Assembly (NCBI RefSeq): GCF_022581195.2
Contig: NC_061455.1
Location: forward strand, 13,472,189-13,536,188
Origin: Helicoverpa zea
Lineage: Eukaryota; Arthropoda; Insecta; Lepidoptera; Noctuidae
Direction: 5' to 3'
DNA length: 64,000 bases
The notes under the pieces are model-generated. The model was not told where the DNA came from, ran no database searches, and worked only from the letters and a program-made list of their open reading frames with translations. Below are positions 24,101 through 33,545 of this stretch, one piece after another. Numbering within the stretch: the stretch's first letter is position 1; each line of letters starts with the position of its first letter. The position numbers were made by a program, and so were the translations under genes.

Positions 24101-26645
24101 TGCCGTGTTGAATGGTAAACAATGATGCTATTTGAGTTTAGTGGTGAATTAATGGAGTGTGGGTTTGTCAATCAATTCCGATTATACATATATACTATAG
24201 ACATATGATTAGACTATAGATATATGCATATGATTATGAATATATACTATATTCATAAAGCCTGTTTATTCATAAACATCTATATTCATAAACAGTTTTA
24301 TCCTCAGACTCAGACAGATAAAACTGTAACCAGCCGTGGTTCCGAATTGACTGAAAATGACCGAACCATATTCAGTCTCATTATACTCAAATAACACAAC
24401 CCATCGTAAGGCAGAAATTTGAAAAATGTGTAGCATGCACTGTATTATCAATTTTCATTGCATAAAATGCAACCAATGATTCGGCTGTCCATACAGCATA
24501 CAAAACTCGTACAAACCCACCAAAATTGCAACTTCATAAACCGAGCAAAAAGCCGTTCCTTCACATGTATGTGTGGAGCAGTCCTGGTAATTATTCCACG
24601 CAGGTTCTAGTTGCGAAGTCGACTCCAACTAAGGAAAGGCTACACAGTTCGGTACAACTTCGCGCGTGTTTAATTACCTTTTCTACCGAGTAGCTGTTGG
24701 GAACTAAGCTTAACTATCGTGTGACATCCGAAAATACTGCCGCTACTGGTGGTGCATTTCGTTTATGAAGTTTTAAAGACCTGTAGGTTGTGAGATGCAT
24801 TCCGAATATTGCAAAATACAATGATTTTTGTACTGTCTCGCTTCGTTCTTTGAGCTGGATTAAACAGATGTGTCCGTATATTATCTCGATATTTATATGC
24901 CTAACTTATTTCGTTGCGACTTACGTTTTGTAATCTTCCAAGATGCTTATGAGAAAAAAAACTTCACCTGGTAAATAAAGGAAACCATAGACTTTGTATC
25001 AACGATCACGCTTTTAAAATACTGACAAAACAAAACACATTATCTGTGGATTATTTTTTTAAATGATAATAAATGTATTACGTACCACATGTGCGAGCAA
25101 AAATAATAGCCATTTCTTCAAAAATTATGTTGACAATCAAATGCTGTTTCCGACGCTTTACAAATACCACTAAGTGCAGAAACAAATGGATCCTTGCATA
25201 AATAAGTAATTATCAAACTAACTATTGTCATCACCTATGTAACGAGAGATGAAAGACTTTTAGTACTTTTAATTTCATATAGGTTAAGTATTTGTTATTT
25301 TATTTTATTACTATGTATTTTATTACTATGTATTTCAAAGTTTAATTCATGATGTTTGTGTAAATAAACAATATTTAATTTGATTTTTCTAAAAGATATC
25401 TAATCGTCAAAAGTTACGCCAGGCTTCGTTAGGATCTCGTACCCTACATATCATGCGGAATATCTGTGAACAATATGGATTGTATCATTGTTTTCGCTAC
25501 ACGGGTTTGTAATTACGGAGCCTTGTTGTTATGAACATAGTTTCCAATGAGTTACTCTGTCTTAGGAATGAGTTAGTCGTCTTCTGTTTTGTAACTAAGT
25601 AGGTACCTGAAATTACTTCATTTTGAGGTGGTAAGGTACCTACCCTTTGGTCGAGACGTTCGTGCGTAGTCAATACGCCAATAATCTTAGTATCGGGTAT
25701 GGGACAATCGCGTCTTTCGCGAGCTGTTGGACAACTCGACCTGGACAAAATGGCCTCGTCTATAAGAACATAGGTCCTTCCTAAAAGGTATGTTAGTAGT
25801 AATAATATTTAATAACAAAGACCATGTTTTTTTACCGAACACAAAATTACATTCTTAATATGGCATTCATACTCAAAACAACAACTTTATTTTTCCCTAG
25901 AAAACACTGATGTTACTTTTAATCCATAAGCCTGTCTAATGGATACGCCGAAGTATGTTTTCACTTTGAATCCAAAAATACATAAAAACTGTGAATAAAC
26001 TTCGGTAAAATTAAATAATGTACTGTAGTTAGATAATGCACATCAAAAATGAAAATATAATATAGTAGGTAATATATTATTTTTCATTTTGTTATACTAT
26101 ATTTATTTTCGTTGGCAAGAAATTATATATTTTAAGTCCTAGAACAAGAATGGCAATATTCAAAATTGCTTTCAATTTTAGGGAAGATGATGTATTTAGC
26201 ACAAAATTGGTGCGAATCAGACGTTGTTATGTTATCCAATAACTATGATTGTGAATATCAAAAAGCTAGCTTGCTGTCACATAGTTGGGAAAAGGCTAGG
26301 CAGCTGGTAATTATAATACATATGTGTACTTATCTAGGAGGATTTTTATGAAAAGTTAAAACAGTAAGTGTAATTGATTTTATTGAGCTCATTCAATAGA
26401 TGAATATAAGGTCACTATGTAATTTTTTTTTTTTAGGGAAACGTACAAGGTACTTTTAACATGACTCTCTTGACCTTACCCGGCAGTACAAAAGGAGACC
26501 GTAAATATTATACGGAACCCAATTTCGGTCGAAGTTTGCCAACGTTTATTAACAACGGGTCGCGATTCTCATGAAATTAGCGATCCATTAAAAAATATCG
26601 GTTCGTTTCCACCCGACTGAGTTGATAAAATGGGATTTTTCGAAC
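21113..26645. other. Unique AT-rich region, no gene recognised
   Basis: No supported coding region. Noted: a fragment 'gggaagcgggagaaaacgcg' ending 'gcagctagt' at about 21,850-21,887, possibly a degraded Helitron-like end; a (CATT/GTTC)-rich stretch at about 22,635-22,660 followed by a GC-rich 'atggcggccgc' patch; and four copies of an 'ATTCATAAA'-like phrase between 24,248 and 24,295 in very AT-rich DNA. An 83-codon minus-strand frame at 25,497-25,748 has no recognisable domain. Confidence 0.4.
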
Positions 26646-26650
26646 CGTGG

Positions 26651-27324
26651 CACAGTAGATCGACGCCATACAAGCGTTGGGACATAGGATATTTAAATAT
26701 CCAAATGTCAATTTTTGAAAAACGAGTTATGCCATCGTATTTGTCTTCTTATTAGCTGTTAAAAATGTTACTAGCATTTTCTGATTGGACTCTTACATCG
26801 AGAGCTACAGCGCAAAATGTGATTTAAATGTATGGGAAGTGACTTAAAAACTGATGTATCTCGAGATTCCCTTCGCCTTTCGACTTGATTTTTTTATATG
26901 GTAATAAGACATATATTTGGCACATTTTCTTCAAACAAACATGGTGCGATAAATGTGCCCGTTTTAAGATACAAGTATAGACCGATTTTTGCAATATCAT
27001 CTACATATTTATTTATAAGTTTCACATATTTTATCTCTGAATCTCACTTCAGTGGTGACTCACTGATATGGTCAGGCCATAACTCATTGGTGCACCGATA
27101 ATATAATCTCTGGAAATAATTATATACTACTAATGAGGTAATTTGTTAATTTTTGGTAATTTGTTATTACCTAAATTTTAATGAGGTGATTAGCTATTTT
27201 TTTTGGAAAATTAGCTAATTACTTATAAAAGACCTTTTTATTGTTTACAATAAGAACTCGAATCGATTTTTAACATACCTACCCTCATAAGTGCCAATTT
27301 TGGAAACCATATAAATAGGCGCAT
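26651..27324. repeat. Transib left terminal inverted repeat, 674 bp
   Basis: It matches the reverse complement of 30,104-30,777 along its whole length with a few substitutions and one small indel region (near 27,080, 'ggccataactcattgg' against 'ggcaggtcactcattgg'). Both arms carry the same short open frame of 60-70 codons, which is a by-product of the repeat. Its outer end reads CACAGTAGATCGACGCC. Confidence 0.9.
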
Positions 27325-27670
27325 GGTTGACTGAAATTAAATTAAATAAAAGCAGTCGTTTTTTATGAAAAACAAAAAAATATTTTATTGTCACGCTTAG
27401 TTACTAAAAAAATAATAAATTACAAATAATAAAATATGTAAAAACATCAAAATATACCTACAATTCTATTACTAAGATATTTATTGAAGTACTTAACTAC
27501 AATTTACTAATAACTAATTTCATAATGATAAAGTAAGGACAAAATTTTAAATTGGTTGACACTAATATTTAGACATGATAAAAACAGTAAAAACAAATAT
27601 TCAATATAACAAACAAAACGAAGAACAGCATCATAAAGCATCATAAAAATCAATAGTCTAAAAGAAAGTG

Positions 27671-29824
27671 TTAGTCACAGAAAATATCATCATCAGATTC
27701 TATTTCAGATTCTTCAGAATCGCTATCAGATATTAAATTCATAACGTCACAAAATTCTACTTGATTTTCTTCTGTGACTATCATTTCATAAACTTCTTTA
27801 AACATATTTCTCTTTACGTTACGATCCAATTTTGGTCGTATGGTTGTCAAAAAAGGATCTGAAGTGAGAAGCAGGTTATGAAGTACATCTTCATTAGAAT
27901 TAATACTACTACTTTTTCTCGAGTGAGACTCTCTAAATTTACGAAAATCTTTGTTTCTCGCTTCAGATGCTTCTTCTGACAAAAAACCGATTGGCACTAT
28001 AGACAAATGCTCAATTATATGAGCTCCATGAATAAGCAACTTATGAATACTCACAGGCATATAATACCATGGATAAAGATTGGTAAACATTTTTGCAGTA
28101 TCTATACAGAATTCATTAAATTTGTTTACAATAATTTTTTCACCAGAAGAAATACATTGTAGGATCACACCAAGTCTTTGCACTAAAGCAACGTCTAGTC
28201 CAGTTATATCAGCAGTTTTGGCTGGATCTTGAAAGAACCTTCTAGCTGAGTTTCCGTTGTTTGTCGTCCCACTGCCTTGTTTTACAACGTCTAATAATAA
28301 ACCAGTTTCTTTTCTGAATCTGTCTTGAATGTTCTTTTTTCTTTCATCTACAGATTTTTTGGCATCGTCTCCTCTTGATTGCCAAGATTTAATGTCTAAT
28401 CTATATGCTATATGAAGCAAACATTCCATGGCACGGATCCATGCATGAAGACTGCTTAATCCATATTTATACATATCTTCGTCCACTGGTTTTTTCTGAA
28501 CCAATTCTATATTGTTCATTTCCTTCGGACGCGCCTTACACAAATCGCAAACTGCTGTAGAAGTGCCAGAGATATAGGATGCCACTTTTCCATCTATCAT
28601 TGTCAAGAGCAATTTATGCTTGATAGTTGTATTTTCACATTTCGTTGGATTTAAACTTTCTATTTCTGTTTCTATATTAGTCATTTCGTTTTTAACATTA
28701 AACTCCGTTTCTTTCATGAACTTCCACATAATGGGTCGGCAGAAAGACGTTGATGAAGGCCGTTGGTTTTGCCAAATAATACATCCATCTTGAGTTGTGA
28801 GCTTCAATGGCACAAGACTCGCCATGAACACGCTTTGTAGTTCTTGATTTGAACAATCCAACTTTTGTTGATGTACACTTTGATTTGAGGCTCCATCAAA
28901 CCCCCATTTGCTTATTAGCAGGAGTTCATCTTTGTCAAGACTTATGTCCAAACACTGAATAAGTCTATTTACAGTTAAATCTAACAGAGCTTGAAGTTTA
29001 ATCTTAACAGAAGTTTCTGTTATTGTTACAGCACTGTTGTCAGGGTAGCACTTTTTCTTCTCTTCTTGAAGTTTATAATAACTAGGGTATTTACAAATTC
29101 CTTCCTTTTCACTGAAATCTCTTAGTGTTATGTATCGAAACTTTGATAGTCTTAAAGTGACATATAATGCCAAAGCTTTTTGGGATGATATTTCTTTCAT
29201 TTCTCCAAATTGAATAAACTGCTTTACTTTAGAGACTTGCTCTGGATTTTCTAAAAGGTACTGCAGGATTTCAGCCACATCTTTTTTTCCAGATGATTTG
29301 AGGCTCGTTTGAGCAGAGAAGACGATTTCTTCCGTGCTATAGGAGCTGCAACTCGATTCTGTGCGTCTTCTTTTTTGTTTGTTCGATAATTCTTCAAAAG
29401 GTTTGCGGCTTTCTATCGAAGTAGATGTAGATGCGTCGGAAACCCGACATTCCGGATTCATCACAACATTTGTGAAAGAATCGGATGTTGTCGCTGTTGG
29501 TTCTTCAGATGCCTCGTCTATTTCTTCTTCGGGTATAATAACATTCTCTTTCCAATTTTCTGGCCATTTGATATCTGCTTGCAACCAGGAGGAATACTTC
29601 CGCATAAATGCTTCTTGATTTCTTGAAGATTTCATCCATTTAGCATAGATCCGATAACAAAATCTACGACACCATTCTTTAAGTTCTTTTTCAACTGCGT
29701 CTCTTAACTGAAAATCACTATTGGTTTTCAGAGACGTAAATAATTGATTATAGTCCCGAATATCACCACCTTCACGTAGAGAAATGTAAAGGTCGAGGTA
29801 AGTACCGAAACCGTGAAAAGACAT
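27671..29824 (-). CDS. Transib transposase (RAG1-like DDE recombinase)
   Basis: The 717-residue protein should cut at the element's CACAGTA ends and join them to new DNA in the nucleus. Catalytic candidates are D310 (KWGFDGAS), D411 (TMIDGKV) and a glutamate in SEEASEARNKDFRKFR (617-621). The spacings of 101 and about 207 residues, the CDLC pair (C426, C429) and LHAWIRAMECLLH at 459-471 all fit Transib/RAG1 cores. Residues 95-165 are acidic and Ser/Thr-rich, with a basic KQKRRR stretch at 149-154 that could be a nuclear signal; the C-terminus (699-717) is strongly acidic. The ATG at 29,824 gives a length normal for the family. No stop or frameshift is present. An AATAAA-like signal on the minus strand near 27,380 could end the transcript. 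Confidence 0.92.
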   Translation of the reverse strand: MSFHGFGTYLDLYISLREGGDIRDYNQLFTSLKTNSDFQLRDAVEKELKEWCRRFCYRIYAKWMKSSRNQEAFMRKYSSWLQADIKWPENWKENVIIPEEEIDEASEEPTATTSDSFTNVVMNPECRVSDASTSTSIESRKPFEELSNKQKRRRTESSCSSYSTEEIVFSAQTSLKSSGKKDVAEILQYLLENPEQVSKVKQFIQFGEMKEISSQKALALYVTLRLSKFRYITLRDFSEKEGICKYPSYYKLQEEKKKCYPDNSAVTITETSVKIKLQALLDLTVNRLIQCLDISLDKDELLLISKWGFDGASNQSVHQQKLDCSNQELQSVFMASLVPLKLTTQDGCIIWQNQRPSSTSFCRPIMWKFMKETEFNVKNEMTNIETEIESLNPTKCENTTIKHKLLLTMIDGKVASYISGTSTAVCDLCKARPKEMNNIELVQKKPVDEDMYKYGLSSLHAWIRAMECLLHIAYRLDIKSWQSRGDDAKKSVDERKKNIQDRFRKETGLLLDVVKQGSGTTNNGNSARRFFQDPAKTADITGLDVALVQRLGVILQCISSGEKIIVNKFNEFCIDTAKMFTNLYPWYYMPVSIHKLLIHGAHIIEHLSIVPIGFLSEEASEARNKDFRKFRESHSRKSSSINSNEDVLHNLLLTSDPFLTTIRPKLDRNVKRNMFKEVYEMIVTEENQVEFCDVMNLISDSDSEESEIESDDDIFCD

Positions 29825-29860
29825 AATGACAACACTCGGATGAGGATGAAATTACAACTA

Positions 29861-30087
29861 TAGTTCGGCCATTCAGAGAATGCGTTCCTGACACGTCGCG
29901 ATTGAACTGACGACGTAACTTTGCAATGGCGTTGCAGTTACGATAAAAATATTTTTGCTGGTTGTTTACCGTTTTAACAATTGAGGAGCATTAAAACAAC
30001 ATTATTATATCAATAATCAATGAATGTTATTACGTCGTCAGTTCAATCGCGACGTGTCAGGAACGCATTCTCTGAATGGCCGAACTA
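29861..30087. mobile_element. 227-bp MITE with 58-bp inverted repeats, copy 1
   Basis: Starts TAGTTCGGCCATTCAGAGAA and ends with its reverse complement; the perfect inverted repeats cover 29,861-29,918 and 30,030-30,087. TA dinucleotides flank it, consistent with a TA target duplication (Tc1/mariner-like; a TATA duplication cannot be excluded). There is no ORF. It sits 36 bp upstream of the transposase ATG of the Transib element. I read copy 2 (50,815-51,041) as identical, base for base. Confidence 0.9.
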
Positions 30088-30103
30088 TAATGCTCTTCAA
30101 GTA

Positions 30104-30777
30104 ATGCACCTATTTATATGGTTTCCAAAATTGGCACTAATGAGGGTAGGTATGTTAAAAATCGATTCGAGTTCTTATTGTAAACAATAAAAAGGTCTTT
30201 TCTAAGTAATTAGCTAATTTTTCAAAAAAATAGCTAATCACCTCATTAAAATTTAGGTAATAACAAATTACCAAAAATTAACAAATTATCTCATTAGTAG
30301 TATATAATTATTTCCAGAGATTATATTATCGGTGCACCAATGAGTGACCTGCCTGACCATATCAGTGAGTCACCACTGAAGTGAGATTCAGAGATAAAAT
30401 ATGTGAAACTTATAAATAAATATGTAGATGATATTGCAAAAATCGGTCTATAAGTGTATCTTAAAACGGGCACATTTATCGCACCATGTTTGTTTGAAGA
30501 AAATGTGCCAAATATATGTCTTATTACCATATAAAAAAATCAAGTCGAAAGGCGAAGGGAATCTCGAGATACATCAGTTTTTAAGTCACTTCCCATACAT
30601 TTAAATCACATTTTGCGCTATAGCTCTCGATGTAAGAGTCCAATCAGAAAATGCTAGTAACATTTTTAACAGCTAATAAGAAGACAAATACGATGGCATA
30701 ACTCGTTTTTCAAAAATTGACATTTGGATATTTAAATATCCTATGTCCCAACGCTTGTATGGCGTCGATCTACTGTG
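30104..30777. repeat. Transib right terminal inverted repeat, 674 bp
   Basis: This is the partner of the left repeat. It lies upstream of the transposase start, so the promoter of the transposase is probably within or next to it. The outer end reads GGCGTCGATCTACTGTG, followed by the duplication CGTGG. Confidence 0.9.
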
Positions 30778-30782
30778 CGTGG

Positions 30783-33142
30783 GGCTAATTGCAGTTTTTC
30801 GGATTATTTGTTATTGTTTTAAGCGAACGATATTTTTTACCGATAATATTTTTATATGGTTTTGATAGTGAATTATTAAGTCTCTTTGTTACGTTAGTTA
30901 GTTAAGTGTAACAATAGCGAATAGATGCACAAATGCAACCACAAAACTGTACAGGATATATGTCATTTCTGACTTAGATGCAATGTACTCCCTAGAGCAA
31001 AGATTGAAATAAACATCTCTTTGATACAAGTGCATGTTGAAATGTAGCCAACATTCAGATTGCATATGAATAAAGTACATCTGAATCAAGTTATAACGAA
31101 GAACATCGTACGTAGGTACTGCATTACGAAAATTGAAAGAATTTCGACATCTGCAAAAAGTAGATATTTATATTAGGGTCAGCTTTCAACTGATCACTAA
31201 AATCCAAGCCCCTTTTGAGATAACTACTAAGGTATTGAAAAACGCTACTAAGTTATACACTTTAATATTTAGGCCACTACCAATAATATCAGATAGTCGA
31301 TCCAATTTATTCAGCAAAGTCTCAATTTACAAGGTTCACCTCAATTCAAGCTTTTAATTGCGTGTTTAGATGCCCTAAATATGATATTTTATGCCTAAAC
31401 CCTCCGGGCCAACTGATATTGGGTAAATCGTGTCTGTTTATTTTCGTCGGGTAAATCATCAAATGACTCCTGTTTATCATCATCATCATTTATTAACCGC
31501 CGTTTATATTGCCGTCCAATGCTGAACGAGGGTCAACCATACCGGTCATGACTCCCGTTGCAGCAAGAAAATTATACTTTTTTACTGATTATATAACCCA
31601 ACAATATTTCAGCCGCATTTACTCTCTATCCAACCCCTTTATTAAAAGCGCCTGATAGTAAATAACACAGCCATGTATGTACATTTTATTGGCCCACAGA
31701 CACAATACAATCACAGATGTGTTCGTACCTGCGTGTAGCCGGGGAGTTAAAATGTCGCCGAGAGACTCTGATAATCATTGCTCTCTGTGACCGCGGGCTA
31801 TGCGAGCTCGGGTTACCGATATTCAAGGATACTAGATGTGACCATAGTTAAAACTGAATACAGCTCATATTTTATGTGAATATTATTGTGATTATGTACA
31901 TTATTAGATATCTAGTATCGAAGCCTTTAAAAAAACATTACATGATAGAAACCATCAAGTGTAGGTATTGTTCACATCATCACATCATACATTTTGTGCT
32001 TAATTACTGTCTCATCTTACAGTTTTGCCCTGAGAATTCTACAAAAGTAAATGGTAAGATTTCACTCAAACACTTGTAGGTTAACATAACTGAATTTAAC
32101 AAGACTTGTACATAATATGTCTAACACACAGTATGTTAAATACACACGTTATACCGCTGATAATATTCCAAAGTATTCTATTACAAACGAAGTAGACCTA
32201 CAGGGACTTCTAGTGACACTATAGTTTTGTCTCTAAGACGGAATCATCCCCTGGGGATCGTTGGGGACGTATTAAGAGCTCTCCTCCTGCTAATGTTCGC
32301 TCCGTTATCCGAAGAAACTCCGTGGTATGGAACCAGTGCATTCCTACAGTAACTAAGTATATGGCTTGCTATTTGTACTATAGCTTGGTATTTGTTTGCT
32401 CTTCTTATGCGAGAACAACAGAACATATTTGGGGAATAGTAGCATGTATCATAGACAGTTAGTCAAAGACCAGCAAGTTTACATCAGGATTAGCATGAAT
32501 TCGGTGGATTTATATAACTTATCTATCAGTTGGTTTGCGATTAGAGATTGAATTTTGACATTAACTCCATATTTTATTTGAAGTTTTTATCTCTTATCAC
32601 AAAACTGCGGATAGGTTATAGAAAGAATGGACAATTGAAGCGAGAGGTCATGAGTTCAATTCACATCCATTGCACTATCATCATGAACCAACCGTAGATA
32701 CAAGCATACAAAACACTGACACTAAAGTTCCTTCAAAAGAAAAAACAAATATAGGGTACAGAAGTAAATCCCATCCTTAGTACTTCTAAGACCATTACTT
32801 ATTTATAGAGACGCTCAAAGAGCAAAGCCTAACAAAATCTCGCGTTACACACGGAACTTTTAATTACCGTTAATTATGATCCGTTCATTTAATACCTGCT
32901 ATACAGTTTTTAATTAGAAAGTAAGGCTGGCGCGAACTCCATACAATGCGTATTGTGAAGAACAAGTTTGTTACGAGTTTCAGTTTTACAGCATGTGTTA
33001 CTTACGTAAATGTTCAGTTAGGAAATTAGTTATTTTTGTTGGTTAAAGCAAGAATGTTGATGGAATATTTTGAATGGGAACTGAAATAACTTGGAGATTC
33101 TGAAATCTGAAACGGTTTTTTTTTTTGAAAAATTGAAAGGTT
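30783..33142. other. No gene recognised; possible RTE tail relic
   Basis: Unique-looking sequence. At about 31,474-31,550 an ATCATCATCATC run followed by 'ccgtccaatgctgaacgagg' resembles the degraded 3' end of an RTE-type LINE on the minus strand. At about 32,640-32,700 a 'gagttcaattcaca' phrase and an ATCATC run may be a degraded SINE. No ORF is supported. Confidence 0.4.
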
Positions 33143-33336
33143 GGTACGCAGTCTGCGTCAGGACCGCCGTCACAAATCACCGATCCTCTCGTTAGGATGC
33201 TTAATATCTTCAAAACCACGAGGGTAGCAATTGGTAGCAACTAATGGTAGCTGGTAGCAATTAGGTAGCAACTCTCTATATATATTTCGAAAGGATCGGT
33301 AATTTGTGACGGCGGTCCTGATGCAGACGGTACGCA
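33143..33336. repeat. Small foldback element with about 48-bp inverted ends
   Basis: The left arm 33,143-33,190 ('gcgtcaggaccgccgtcaca') and the right arm 33,288-33,336 ('tgtgacggcggtcctgatgc') are imperfect reverse complements. The loop contains five GGTAGC units ('ggtagcaattggtagcaact'). No target duplication is clear. It could be a MITE or a foldback derived from a local inverted duplication. Confidence 0.7.
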
Positions 33337-33439
33337 TGGAGTAAGGAAAGATGAGTTATTTACTAGTTATTTTGTTTTCCATGAACGTACGTACCGCTCC
33401 TCTTTATTTGTATTTGATACACTAATGCCATACAGTTAC

Positions 33440-33545
33440 CACATCTGTAGGTAAAGCACCAAGCTATCAAATATGATTATGTAGGTTCGATTCCAGGTCA
33501 GGCAAGTACCAATGCAACTTATCTGAGTTTGTATGTACTTTGTTT
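33440..33545 (+). mobile_element. SINE 5' fragment (tRNA-like head and start of body)
   Basis: Shows a degraded A-box region ('tgtaggtaaagcaccaagc'), the B-box 'AGGTTCGATTCCAGG' and the family body 'caggcaagtaccaatgcaac' to 'tttgtatgtactttg'. The remainder of the body and the tail are missing, so the copy is 3'-truncated or deleted. Confidence 0.65.

Larger units (their letters stand above)
26651..30777 (-). mobile_element. Complete Transib DNA transposon
   Basis: The 4,127-bp element has terminal inverted repeats beginning CACAGTAGATCGACGCC and is flanked by the 5-bp duplication CGTGG at 26,646-26,650 and 30,778-30,782. A 5-bp GC-rich duplication and CACAGTG-like ends are hallmarks of Transib, the family related to the RAG1 recombinase and its signal heptamers. 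Between the repeats lies one long minus-strand ORF (27,671-29,824) with Transib motifs. A 227-bp MITE sits between the ORF start and the inner edge of the right repeat. The ORF is uninterrupted, so the copy may be recent; activity cannot be judged from sequence. Confidence 0.9.

Noticed and set aside
25497..25748. 83-codon minus-strand frame
   Set aside because: The first third looks like a plausible peptide, but nothing in it can be assigned to a family, and no exon signals were convincing.
26898..27101. 67-69-codon frames beginning MVIRHIFGTFSS in both Transib arms (also 30,321-30,530)
   Set aside because: They exist twice only because the arms are inverted copies of each other. They have no domain and differ at the C-terminus where the arms differ.
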